Assembly: GCA_039720395.1 (NCBI GenBank)
Contig: JBBPBK010000072.1
Span: 124,001-188,000, forward strand
DNA from: Liquidambar formosana
Lineage: Eukaryota > Streptophyta > Magnoliopsida > Saxifragales > Altingiaceae
DNA: 64,000 nt
Direction of reading: 5' to 3'
Part shown: piece by piece, positions 23,741 through 35,300 of the stretch
Layout: each line of letters begins with the position of its first letter
Numbering within the stretch: position 1 is the stretch's first letter
Made by a program: the position numbers and the translations under genes
The notes under the pieces: model-generated
The model's input: only the letters and a program-made list of their open reading frames with translations
What the model was told of the DNA's origin: nothing
Databases searched by the model: none

Positions 23741-24960
23741 ATGGGGCGTTTGGGCTCCAGTCCACAAATGTGGACTGTTGCAGCCATAGGTACATCCCGA
23801 AAGATTTTTCCAGCCTTAGGTACACATACTTGTGCAAAAGACCATCATGCCCTTCTAACACAACTCATTTAAGAGGGAAATAAAAACACAACCAGCTCCG
23901 TCAAACACTCAAAAACCCCGTTAAACACGCCTTGCGATTACCTCCAGTGCACGTTCGACCCGCCAGCAAAACTCCAGTGCACATTCGACTCTCCTCATCG
24001 TACCCGTCAAGAGAGAAGACAAGCAGTAGTGGTGTTCGTCGTGTAACTCTTCCAGCATTGTTCAATCGGAGAAAAATGGCCTCATCGTCCTTGTCAAGCA
24101 AGAAGACGAGCAGCAATCGGTGAAAAAAATGGCAAAAAAAACGTAAGATCATTTTCCTTCTGTGATTGTGTTGGATTGTTGGAGATTTCGTTCCTTTTGA
24201 ACGAATTTTTGCTATTCGTGTAACTAAACCTAGGGTTTTTATTTGATTTATGATTTTGGGGATTTTGACATTGTTAATGGGGTTTCTAAAATTTCTTGCA
24301 TTATTAGTTACATTACATGTAACTGATTGAAATTTCATGTAACTAATTGGAAGAGTTTATGATTTTGGGGATTTTTGTTGTTCGTGTAACTAAAGACATG
24401 GTTTTTATTTGATTTCTGATTTTGGGGTTTCTAAAATTCCATGTAATTGATTGAAATTCCATGTAACTGATTGGAATTGGAAATTCCATGTAACTGAATG
24501 GGTTTCTGACTTTCTCCGGTCTCTCTTTATGGTTTTTTTTTTCCTTTTTTTAATGTATGTTTTTTAGAGAGCCATGGCCATTGCTTCCATTGTCACCGGC
24601 CATGGTTCTCCTCTTCCTCTCAGCAAAACTCATCCCTTTTTTTTACAAATCTAGTGGTGATGGGTTTCTGTGGGCGGTCCTTCTCCGACGGGGGTTGATA
24701 GAGATGGGGTTTTTGAGTTGGAGAATGAAATCGTTGGAAGACATCCCAAAAATGGGAACCGTTAACCACATCGTTGACGAGATCAAAAGGAATATGTGAA
24801 TAAAAGGCATGTATGGTATTCTGGAGAATATGGTTGCCAACAGCTGTAAAAAACGTGGTCGTTTTTATAAGAAGAGGACTTAACGCATGAAAAGAAAAGT
24901 GAGAGGACCTAACGCTTTAACGTTATTGAAATAGTGTACTTCTGGCTAATTTCCCCTATT
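23741..24960. other. Unclassified low-copy-looking segment, no gene supported
   Basis: This contains several degenerate direct repeats of 'tgattttggggatttt' and 'catgtaactgattggaa' between 24230 and 24500. It also has a GCCATGGCC patch (24570-24605) resembling that in the Mutator-like element at 17380-18745. Frames at 23901-24338 and 24557-24799 have no recognisable domain. It could be an unrecognised transposon, but convincing termini were not found. Confidence 0.35.
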
Positions 24961-24978
24961 TATATATGTACATATATA

Positions 24979-25350
24979 GAGTCTCCTTAATGTAACTTTG
25001 TGATAGGTCACTCTCCAAAACTCTACCAGTGACTTGACTTTTGCAAAACCATCTGTTGGATTAGATCAATTTTATATGAAAGTCATGCATGCCAAAAATT
25101 AAGTTGATCTGAAATTAAGAGTTGCTTCATCCATAAATGTCCAAAAGGAGCGATTGTCATTGATTAAAAAATGTAAGTTTTATATTGAATAGCATGCAAT
25201 TACTCTCGGATCAACTTAATTTTTGGTATGCATCACCTACATGATATGACTATCTAATCCAATAGTTGGTTTCACAAAATACAAATCACAAGAAGAGTTT
25301 TGAAGAATGTACCTAATATAATGCTATATTAGGTTAATTTCATAAGAAGG
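24979..25350. mobile_element. Foldback MITE, family F (GAGTCC type ends)
   Basis: The left end 'gagtctccttaatgtaactt' and the right end (complement 'agtccccttcttatgaaatt') frame a foldback. Its centre contains 'gcatgccaaaaattaagttg' and its complement near 25200. A related single end occurs at 32328-32440 ('agtccccttcttatgaggtt'). No ORF. Confidence 0.6.
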
Positions 25351-25362
25351 GGACTATCGATG

Positions 25363-25540
25363 ATGATCAGGTAAGTACGTGCTGATATAACTTATATCAA
25401 CATATGCATTGAGAGTTGTACCATGTGCATTAGTGGTATTTGAGGTATATTGGACCAATGCAAGGGGTGCAACCCCCAATGCATGGTGCTGATATGACCT
25501 ATATCAACACATGCTGATGGGAACATAACTGATATATATA
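25363..25540. mobile_element. Foldback MITE, family G, degenerate copy
   Basis: Starts 'gatgatcaggtaagtacgtg' and includes 'atataacttatatcaacat', with the complement 'atatgacctatatcaacac' near 25492. It is a diverged, probably truncated sister of the element at 25548-25755. Confidence 0.55.
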
Positions 25541-25547
25541 TATAGGA

Positions 25548-25744
25548 TGATCATCAGGTAAGCACATCCTAATATAACTTATATCAACACCCGCATTATG
25601 AATTGTATCCTGTGCATTAGTGGGATATGAGGTACATTGGACCAATGCAAGGGATATAATGTCTTATATCCCACTAATGCACATGATACAATTTACAATG
25701 CGGGTGTTGATATAAGTTATATCAGTACATGTTTACCCGATCAT

Positions 25745-25755
<11 letters not shown>
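25548..25755. mobile_element. Foldback MITE, family G, hairpin copy
   Basis: The left half ('gatcatcaggtaagcacatc..atataacttatatcaacacc') is the reverse complement of the right half over about 85 bp per arm with few mismatches. The whole element would fold into one long hairpin with a short loop. An AT microsatellite follows at once. The sister copy lies immediately to the left. Confidence 0.8.
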
Positions 25756-25782
<27 letters not shown>

Positions 25783-28027
25783 TCAATAAAATATGAGATG
25801 ACCCATTTTTTAAAAGAATGACATAACTTTTCCATCCTCTCTTAAGGGGAACAAAATCAAATGAATAAAATATTTTTATTAAATTTAAAAACTATTATTA
25901 GCTTATACTATCACTTTTTTTTTTTGAATAGAATATTCTTAAATTTTTATTTAGAATTAATTTTCTATTATTTGTTATAATTTTTTTTATATTATTTTTC
26001 TTGTATTTTATCCTACATTACATGGACTCACCACTAGCATATAATAAAGTAAAATTCAAGACAACCACATACATGATGCTTTTTTGTGCAACCACGTGAC
26101 ACCTTATTTGAATTCTATATTATTTTATTTTTATAATAATTTTATCTTAATAAACCTAAACGAACGTATTTTCCTAATAATTATTATCTTATAAAAAAGA
26201 GGGGTGCTAGAGGGCCGAACCCTGTAAGCCCACCCTCGGTAAGCCGAATCTGTCATTTACACTTCCACTGTTATTTATCAAGGAAAAAAGCTTCCTTTGA
26301 ACCTCGAGCAGAGTGCCTATTAGTCAAAGCATTAAGTAAGCTTAATCCAAACAGTACTCCATGCCTTTGACATGACCTTTCCTTTTTTTCAAAACCCATT
26401 CCCCGAGGGCAACACCAAAACTCACCCCTCTGTATCCTCACTCTTTCCGTCTCTTGTTTTCATTTTTTTTCTCCAGTTTTCCTATATCCTCTTTTTTTTC
26501 ACTTTTTTTTTTCCCCAGTTTTCCTCCTAAGTTTGGTCTCATTTGTTGGAGACCATAATCGCCGGCAACAACAATCGCAAAGGTTTGTCTATGGCAAGGT
26601 GTTTCAACAAAGCTAGATTTGAAATAAATAAATAAATAAATAAATAAATAAAAAGGGGTGTGAAGAACCAGCAAATCTAACCCTAATCAAATTATTTTAC
26701 AAAAAAATTTCAATTTTAACTTAGAAAACCTAGTTTTTTTTTCAATGGAAAACCTAGTTAACATTACAAAAATCTAGCTAATTAACTTTACCAAAAACCT
26801 AGCTAACTTTACCAAAATCTAGCTAACTTTACCAAAAACTTAGCTAACTTTACTAAGCAAACTGTTATGGCTTCCACGGTTTGAGAGAAGAGAGAAAGAG
26901 AGAAAGGACTGCTATAGATGAAACCATAACTACATATGGCGAACTTTCGTCGAGGTTTTTTGGTTGGCAGTGAGAAGCTTAATTGCTGCCTCCACTACAT
27001 ACTGCCATAGCTTCCCACTATTAAGAAGATAGAGGACAATTGCAGAAATTGATCAGCTTGAGAAGAAAGAGATAGACGAGGGGAATAGGAAGATTGAAAG
27101 AAAAAAAAAATAGATAAAAGAGAGAGAGGGGAGAGCATCTTGTAGAGAAAGATGGCAGATAGTGAAAAGATAGAGAAATGACTGAGATCATAAACACAGG
27201 ACACATATGAGAAAGAAAAGAAGCGTCTTCAAGACGCTTTGCACACTGCCCTAGGCCCCCAAACGTCCCCTTCCTTTTCTTTTTCCTTTTAATTAATGTT
27301 TTTTTTTTTTTTTGTTTCTTTAAGAGAAGAAAAGTTGGATACAAGTACAAGAAGATAGAGGAAAGAGAGAGAAGGGAGATGTGTCAAATTTTTCATGGAG
27401 AGAGATGAGAGAGAAATGTGCCCTTTGTGTACAGTTTGGGAGAGAGAAATGAGAGTAGACAGATTTTTCAACTTCTTCAAGAAGTTTCTGCCTTTTATCC
27501 CTTTTTGTTTTGTTTTGTTTTTTTTTTCGAAGCAAGTTACATTTTGGACGGTGGCAGCAAGTTTCATTTTGGACGATTAGCTCACATTTCGTTCAACGTG
27601 AGTGATCTTATAAATCTTTTCCCTATAAAAAAAACCTAAACTAATCTAATATTCTCAATAATTATCTTACAAAGAGACCTAAACCAAATTTATAATTTAA
27701 ACCTGAAAAAAAAAAAAAAAAAAAAAACCTCTATTAAATTACATTTCTTTAATTGACTTTCATCATCTATGCAACCTTTTTTTCTTTTTTTTTTTTATTA
27801 GGGTTTTCTACAATAAATTTATAAATTTGTCATTTTATTATTTTTTTCTATAATTCAAAGGCATCATATTTTTATATAGTATTTTTTATTAGATATTTTT
27901 CTTGTGCAGATACACAGGTCTCACCACTCTTGTAAACAAAACAATGTGCAAAGAAGTTTATTTGTCATGATTCACAACGTTGTAGACCTTGTGGATCATA
28001 TAGCACTCCCTATTGGCAAACTCATAT
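25756..28027. other. Intergenic DNA, no gene seen
   Basis: AT-rich sequence with poly(A), poly(T) and AAATA repeats (26630-26650) and a purine-rich stretch (26880-27200, 27340-27450). Short frames here are low-complexity. The repeated phrase 'accaaaaacttagctaactt' occurs about four times in tandem at 26750-26860. Confidence 0.4.
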
Positions 28028-28262
28028 ACAAAAATTAGGGGTGCAACATGGTTCAGGTAGACCCGAGGACCAGACCGGTCAGATCAATTCAATCTGAATC
28101 AAACAATAATCAGTCCGATCAATTCGATCTGATCCAAATAGTAACCGGTCCGATTTCGATTCAAATTTTAAAGTCATGAATTAGTTCGATCCGATCCACT
28201 GTTTATGGGGTTTTAGAACCGGACCGAATCGAATTCCCGAATTCCGAAATATCAATATATAT

Positions 28263-28448
28263 ATAGATAAAGCTTTAATCATGTGCGGGAAGCTGATCAT
28301 GTGCGAGATATCCCGGAATATCCCGTTCAATCATGACTGTCTGTGAGTAACACGCGCGCATTCACGTGCACACGCGTGTCGCTCACGGACAGTTGTGATC
28401 AAATGAGATATCCTAGATATCCCGCACATGATCAAAGCTTTATCTATA
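28263..28448. mobile_element. Foldback MITE inside the hAT-like element
   Basis: The terminal arms 'agataaagctttaatcatgt' and (complement) 'agataaagctttgatcatgt' continue as complementary sequence almost to the centre, through 'gactgtctgtgagtaacacg' and its counterpart. The centre is rich in CACGTG/ACGCGT-type motifs. The whole unit would form one hairpin of about 185 nt. Confidence 0.75.
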
Positions 28449-28924
28449 TCTATACTACCTATAAAAAACTGAATCTCATAAAAACTTTTGAACGACCAAT
28501 ATACCCTTATTTAAAAAAAAAAAAAATACATATCTACCATTCCTTTAATTGGAACACATAGTAAACATTCTTATCATTTGGTAACAAATGAAAGTTAAAT
28601 TTTAACTCAAACTCGTAACAAATTAAAGTTAGATTCTTAGACAAATTCTTTTTCCTAAAACAACTGTCAAATTGCATAATAATATATATGAATATAAACT
28701 CTTTAAATACTATGTTTTATGAAGAAAAAAAATTCTGAATATATATCTAAAGAGTTTTTAATCTTTCGTTGACAATTTTGATTATTAAAAAAAAAAAAAA
28801 ATGTACTTTTAAATTTTAAACTTTACCTTTTATGAGAAAATATAAAATCTTTATGTATTTATTATTTTGTATAACTAATATTATTTAAAAATATTTACGT
28901 GCAACGCAAGTGTGCTATATTTAG
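28449..28924 (+). mobile_element. Short non-autonomous Helitron
   Basis: It starts A|TCTATACTACCTATAAAAAA and ends with 'acgtgcaacgcaagtg' (a decayed hairpin) followed by ...TTAG|T. The first ~70 bp match the minus-strand 5' end at 16213. The terminal CTAG has changed to TTAG, and one arm of the hairpin carries a substitution. About 476 bp, no ORF. Confidence 0.6.
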
Positions 28925-29282
28925 TATATATAACTATATGGTAATATTAATATATTATACTCCGTAACTAAGTATTATTCAATAAATAATAATACTTATT
29001 CATTGAATAATAATACTTATTCAATAAATTTCTTACCTATTACCAAAACATAAAAAAAAAAACAAAACAAAACAAAACTAAAAACAAAGAATTGGACCGG
29101 TTCAATCTAGATATATCTCTGGTCCGAACCGAGTTGCACTCCTAGTTCAAAAGTAGTTGGTGGTTCGATAAAGACAACTAGACAAGAGCCCCTATATGGA
29201 GTTGAACCCATACAAGAAATATAACAATCGCACGCTTTACCATCAAACTTGGAAGTTCAAAATGGACCAAATCTCAACATAA

Positions 29283-29369
29283 TTTATTATGTAAGTTCAC
29301 AGAGACCGCATTGCCTTCAACAAGCTGCAGTTGCAATTTACATATTTTAGATGGACTAGAAAATTTATT
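29283..29369 (-). terminator. Candidate poly(A) signals of the selenium-binding protein gene
   Basis: Two AATAAA hexamers on the minus strand lie downstream of the stop codon, at 29364-29369 (about 25 nt after it) and at 29283-29288 (about 105 nt after it). The second is at a more usual distance. Confidence 0.5.
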
Positions 29370-29391
29370 TCCCGAATAAGAAGCAGGATGC

Positions 29392-32300
29392 TTAAACCCA
29401 TATGTCTGAGGTGCAGTCACCGCCGGGATATCTCATCTCATGGGCTAGAGAAGGACCATCAGGTTCAGTTCCGAAGTCAACGAAAAAATTAGGGTTTATT
29501 GCAAGACCGCCTTTCTGTGTGTCAACGTCAATCTGCAACATGTGTGATCCTTTCTCCAGCAGTACGGGATAAAACTGACGATCCCATGTACTAAACAGTG
29601 AATTGGTCACATAGAGCCGCTTCCCGTCTAGGCTTAACTGAATGCTCTGAGGTCCCCCTCGTAATTGATTTCCCTGAAAAGGAGATATGAAGTCCATCAA
29701 TCTTCCACGTCGTAAATTAAGGGTTACCCCATGAGGCAGAAATTATCTCAGGTTAACATAAGTTGAGCAATGGTAAGTGCCAACATACCTTAAGGGATTA
29801 ATGATGCACCACATCATTATACATTTATAAATTCCTAAAGCAAATTATGGATAGTAAAGTGCAGAAATGTCTTGGTTTTTTTGGGGTCTAGCCCAGTCAG
29901 TTGTAAGCTATCCGTGGGAAGAGGTAATATGTCTCATGTTGATGCATGATGCCATGTCATGACAAGTCCTATGTAATTTGACCTGCCACTCACACAGTTT
30001 ATCCTCTGATCACTACTGATCAGTCCCATACCAAAAATCAATGTTTGTCAATCAATGATAATGATTTGTTACGGCATCTCGTCACAAAAAGAACAACTAA
30101 GCCTGACTCTTAGTGTGTAAAATGGTCAAGGGGTGATCTATTATCTAACTACCGCATCAAAACTAATACATGCCATTTGCATGAAACCAATGATGGGTTT
30201 AATGCCAAGATTTCTACATTTTAAAACATCGTTGAAATTAGCACCTTAATAGGCCTTTTTACCCTGCAGCAATGAGGTTTATGCATGACAGTTCAGAGTA
30301 ATAATTAACAGCTTAAGTTGATAAGGTACAGGCCTGGATTTCTGGAATGTCAAATTGCCATGTTTTACCATCTTCTGCCTCAGCCATTACAGGGCTCCCT
30401 TTATGAATCAGTCCCCCAACCCATACTCGGCCCGCCAATACAGGATTCTTAGGGTCCTCAATATTATACTGTCTTACATCTCCATGAAGCCAGTTCACAA
30501 AGTAAAGAAAACGATCATCGAGAGAGATCAAAGAATCAGTTATAAGCCCAGGCATTTCAGGAAGAATCCAGTTCTGCACCTTCAGTGGTTTCACTGATAT
30601 GACAACCTACAAAAGTTAATAAGGGAGTTACAAGGCATCTTAGACCATTTTGCCTTTATAAAAGGACAATACAAGCTGGTACAAAACATTACAAACACAC
30701 ACGAACACACACGGATATATGCAGATGTTTTATGTGGATACCTCATGGTTCCATGAGCCATCTGGGGTCCTGAAAAATCGCACCATGTTACTTGTCAAGG
30801 CACAACCAACAAACCCTGTATCTTTAGAAGGATCATGCAGAAACGTTATCTGCAAAGAAGATTGAGATATATAATCAACCATTGCCACACAATGTCTTAA
30901 AAACAATGGAAAGTGACTAACAATAACGAAGTAGCATTGGACACTTTTTAACCTCTATGTCACATGGACTTGGGTACAGGTGTCGTGTGTGCGTATGTGT
31001 CCAGGTATTGGATTTGTCTACTTTCCAAAGATTTTTCACTATTTTGAAGTATCTGGCTGGACTACTGACACCCATGTCACACAGGTATGACACAGGTACT
31101 TCACACATTTTGAAGTGTCCATGTAACATAATTTAGCGATAAGACATGAGGTTGTTAAGTATGCTATAATACTCGCCCCTAAGGGTAAGAGCCCTGTATT
31201 TCCCAAATCCAGTGTCTGCTTCAATTCACCATTGGGCCAGCTGTACACAAACAGATGCCTCCCATACAGACCATCTGACACATGCTGAAGGTTAAAACCC
31301 TGGGTGAAAGCTGCAGGGGCACCCCATGATGAGCTGATCATTGTCTTGTGTCGCGGTTGGTACCAGAAATCACAGCCAAATGGCGGACTATGACCGGGTT
31401 TCTCCCATCTGAAAAGCTTGAAGGGTTAATGAACTAAATCCACTGTGCAATCACATTTGATGAATCATAAAACCATAAACCATTCCCTAGAAATCATCAA
31501 ATCAATTAGCAATATTACTTATTTTTAATCAAAATCGTGTTTGACGTATTGAAAACAAAGTTTTTTTATTTTTTTCCTGGGGAGAAAAATAAAGAAAAAG
31601 GAAAAAAGAAAGTGGAGAGAAATAGGATGCAGAGCACGAACATCCATGTTTACATTGTTCTTGTTGTTGTTCTTCTGTTTTTTTTTTTCTTTTTTTAAAT
31701 TATCCGTAGGTGTATGTGTCAAAATCAAACAATAGAAAATAGTACCTTCCCTTCACATTAAACTCCGAGTCGAGGAGAAGAAATCCACTTCCCTCAGCAT
31801 TTCCATCTTTATCTCCAAGGCATGACAATAGTATATCACCAGAAGCAAGACAATGGGATGTGTGGGGATATGCCAATCCAGTCTTATTCTGAATATCTGC
31901 AGGATCCACAACTTTATGCAAAGAGGGAGCCCTTGGATTCTTTTGTGAGTCAATCACATATATGCGACCAGATCTGAGAAAAAAGAAACTTATTAATGCT
32001 TTGTAATGGACAAATTTCAAAAGGAAAACAAAGATTGAAACTTTTTTAACAATTCAATGAACCATCCAATTAATTAAATATTAAAATTTCAGGTACACAG
32101 ATTCTCTAAAAAGAATAAATACAAAGGGCATGTTTGGACATCCTGATATAGAATTGTTCTACATTTGTTTTCCCTATCATTTTAACTTTGAAGACACAAA
32201 TTCACCCTTGAAATGGATGCATAGAAACCACGGAATTTTTTACTAGTTATTTTTTTATTAGAAAAAAATGCCTTACACCAATATACTGGGGTGTGCAACG

Positions 32301-35300
32301 AAAGAGGAAAAAAGATATATATATATATATATAGAGTCCCCTTCTTATGAGGTTAACCTAACCTAACTTTAACTTTAGGTTAGGTCACCTTCCAAAACTC
32401 TATCTCTGATTTTTATTACAAAGTTCGAAATTAATTGAATGAACAATTCATAAATATAAATGCTTTTGTGAGATTCCAAGTATTCCATAGTTCCTTCCCG
32501 TGTCAATTGCCAATTCTTGGTCATTGAGATTCATGGGCGATTCAGGATCAAAGTAATATTGTCATATTAGAGTTGGCAATAACATGCCCCTTGACCACTT
32601 GACCTACCTCAAAACCTTATGCAAGTGCCTCCATCACCAAAATAAGGAAAAGAGGAGAAAGAAGGTCTTCTTGTCTCAAACCTCTGAAGATTCTAAAAAA
32701 GCCGTAAGGAGAGTCATTCACCAAGATTGAAAAAGAAGCCAAAGAAAGACACACAACCATCCAATTCCCCCATTTCTCCCTATTGGAAAATACCACTACT
32801 CACATCGCCTAAATCTAAAATTTGACAAGGCTTCGTACACCTCTTTGGGCCCTCCACCTAAAAGCTTAGGATTTTAGGTTGGAATTTAACACTCCCCAAA
32901 ACCCTTTCTTTCTAACAAATACAAAAGGAAACTCTAATTCACATGATCATAGACCTTTCTTCACATCCAACTCACAAACTAACTCCAGGAGTCCCATCTT
33001 TAACCTTGAAGATACAGCACTTCAATCTCTTACACATTTTGCTAAATAGATTGATTTTGAATTTCAAATGCCATGGGCAACAGATCTGCCCATTTCAAAG
33101 CTATGTTTCTTCGGTGGGACATTTGCAAATTTCAAGTAAGCATAAAGAAAAATTTTCATTTTTAGAAGATGCGCAAATGTCCTCTAAATCAATATTATTA
33201 TATCTAATGCAGCGGAAAACTAGAAAGATATGACTATGACCAACGTTGATAGCCTAAGGTTCTCAAATCCATGAGAAGAACACAAACACAGAGAAAACTC
33301 ATAAGCTTATTACCCATAGGCTACAAGCCTATTTATAAAGAACTAGAGCTATGAAATAGGAAATCCTAGTTCTACTAGAACAAGTTAAACTAACCAGGAG
33401 AAGGAAATAATTAACTTCTACTAAACTTAGAAAAATATAAAATAGGAAAGGAATAAGCAAAGCTTGTCGTTGTGCAGCTTTTTCTAAACATAACTAGATT
33501 TGCCACATGGTGTGCGACTTTTTTATGAACATAACTTGATTTGGTGACCCTTTTTATGAACATAACTAGATTTGCACTGAGACTTTTCTGGAGTGACCCA
33601 GCAGCACCACCCACGAAAGCGAATGGGGTGTGTCCTACATCAGTCCCCTCCACTTGAAAACAACTTGCCCTCGAGTTCATTGCATGGGCTTGAATTCTTC
33701 CATTACATAGAAGCAAATATTTCAAGTACTTCAAATACCTTGTCCTCCTTTGAAATTCGTGCTCTAATATATTTTTTACTCCAACCATTGTCTCTCTAGC
33801 CTTCCATTGATTGATGAGGTCGATCAAACAAAGATAATAATAAAATTTTATTGCTCCACTCCAATAAAATCAAAATGTTGCAATTCAACATCAAATCGTA
33901 AATTGTTATTGTTAAGTTCCTCAAATTCAATTTTTTTTCCTCCACAGGAACCTCAATCACCATAATTTCTGCTTCCTTAACATCCACCATGAACTCAGCC
34001 TGTACCAGACTCTAAACCGATATATTCATTGTATTTTTTTTTTCTTAACGCCAGTGCTTTATACTAAATATCAGTTGCAAGCCTAAAAGGTGGCATCTAA
34101 GGCAACATAAATTGCAGTGTCTTACATCAATGAAGGCAGGATAAGAAAACACCGATCTGCAGATGGATCTCCATGGCAAGAGCTGCAGGAATTCCACCCA
34201 GAATTATGTAGTTCATCACCTAAATAAGGCACAGGCAGCCTGTGGATAACTTTCGAATAAGTAGGTGAGCTTGGATCTATGTCCACTGTGGCCAGGTAGT
34301 CAGGCTTCTCTCTTCCTGTTCCTGTACAAATACTGAAACATTACAAATTCACTACATGGCATGCTAAAACCAAGAAAACTGGTCCAAAGATATTACTTAA
34401 CATAGGAAAAACAAAAATTAAAGTTATAAAAAAAATATATTAATAAAGGAACATAGGCCTGACTCAATTTTTTAATCATGAGAGAAGGTATATAAGCCTC
34501 TGGCTTTGAAGTTTAGGCCTCACACATCCTCATGATTTAAAATTAGAAGGGAAAAATCACAAAATTAAAGATACAAACAAAAAACTAAAGAATTAAAAGG
34601 TTAATTGAAAGAATTTAATTATAGAATGATATGAAAATTATTGTCATCATAAGGAAAAGAATAAATTATGGATGGGAAGTAACCTGCTCAATTGAAGCTC
34701 AACCTCTTTCTATTTCTTTTTCCTACTTATTTTTACATAATAATAATAAATAAATTCATTGTTTTTTATTGATATGTGGGTTCTGACTCCAACAATTAAT
34801 CAACAAAATGTCATATGAGAGATCAAATTCCAGAATTGCAGCCTAAAATTTTTTCAATATACACTACACAATTTCCTAAATTTGAATCATGGATTAATAA
34901 ATATTGTCAAGAACCCTAAATTCTTGATGCATTAAAAATCAATTTTACTTGAAAAAATTGCATTAGAAATAAAAAAATAAAAAATAAGGACTTTCCTGTC
35001 CAAATCAAGAATCATACTCTTTTTAACACTAAAAGCATGCCTATGGAACAGAGTGACATTAAAAGCCTAAAGCATGCCATTTGACCTTGAAGATGTACAT
35101 TAAAGCACTTCCCTTGAGTCTCACCTATAGGCAAGCCCTCAAGGCCTAATCCTCTCAAATTTGGAAACCAACAGTGCAACTCTTTACCATTAATAACTTA
35201 AAAGAATTCATCAATACTGATTACTTCAAGTGAAAAGAATTTCTAAAATATCCTTGTCTTGTTGTTGAGGTTCATTTTTCATTTGAACCCCTTATAGCAA

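Larger units (their letters stand above)
28036..29144. mobile_element. hAT-like non-autonomous element hosting two other elements
   Basis: The ends TAGGGGTGCAACATGGTTC and (complement) TAGGAGTGCAACTCGGTTC match the ends of the hAT element at 35368-36101. 'ccggt/ggaccggtt' motifs lie near both ends. The 8-bp flanks do not match well (acaaaaat / gttcaaaa), so either the insertion is old or the end was reshuffled. It contains a foldback MITE (28263-28448) and a Helitron (28449-28924). Confidence 0.6.

Noticed and set aside
29674..30333. Canonical GT-AG alternative for SBP intron 6 (GCCT|GTACC...TTACGAG|GG)
   Set aside because: In frame, but removes four residues conserved in family length and lacks a pyrimidine tract before the acceptor; kept only as an alternative.
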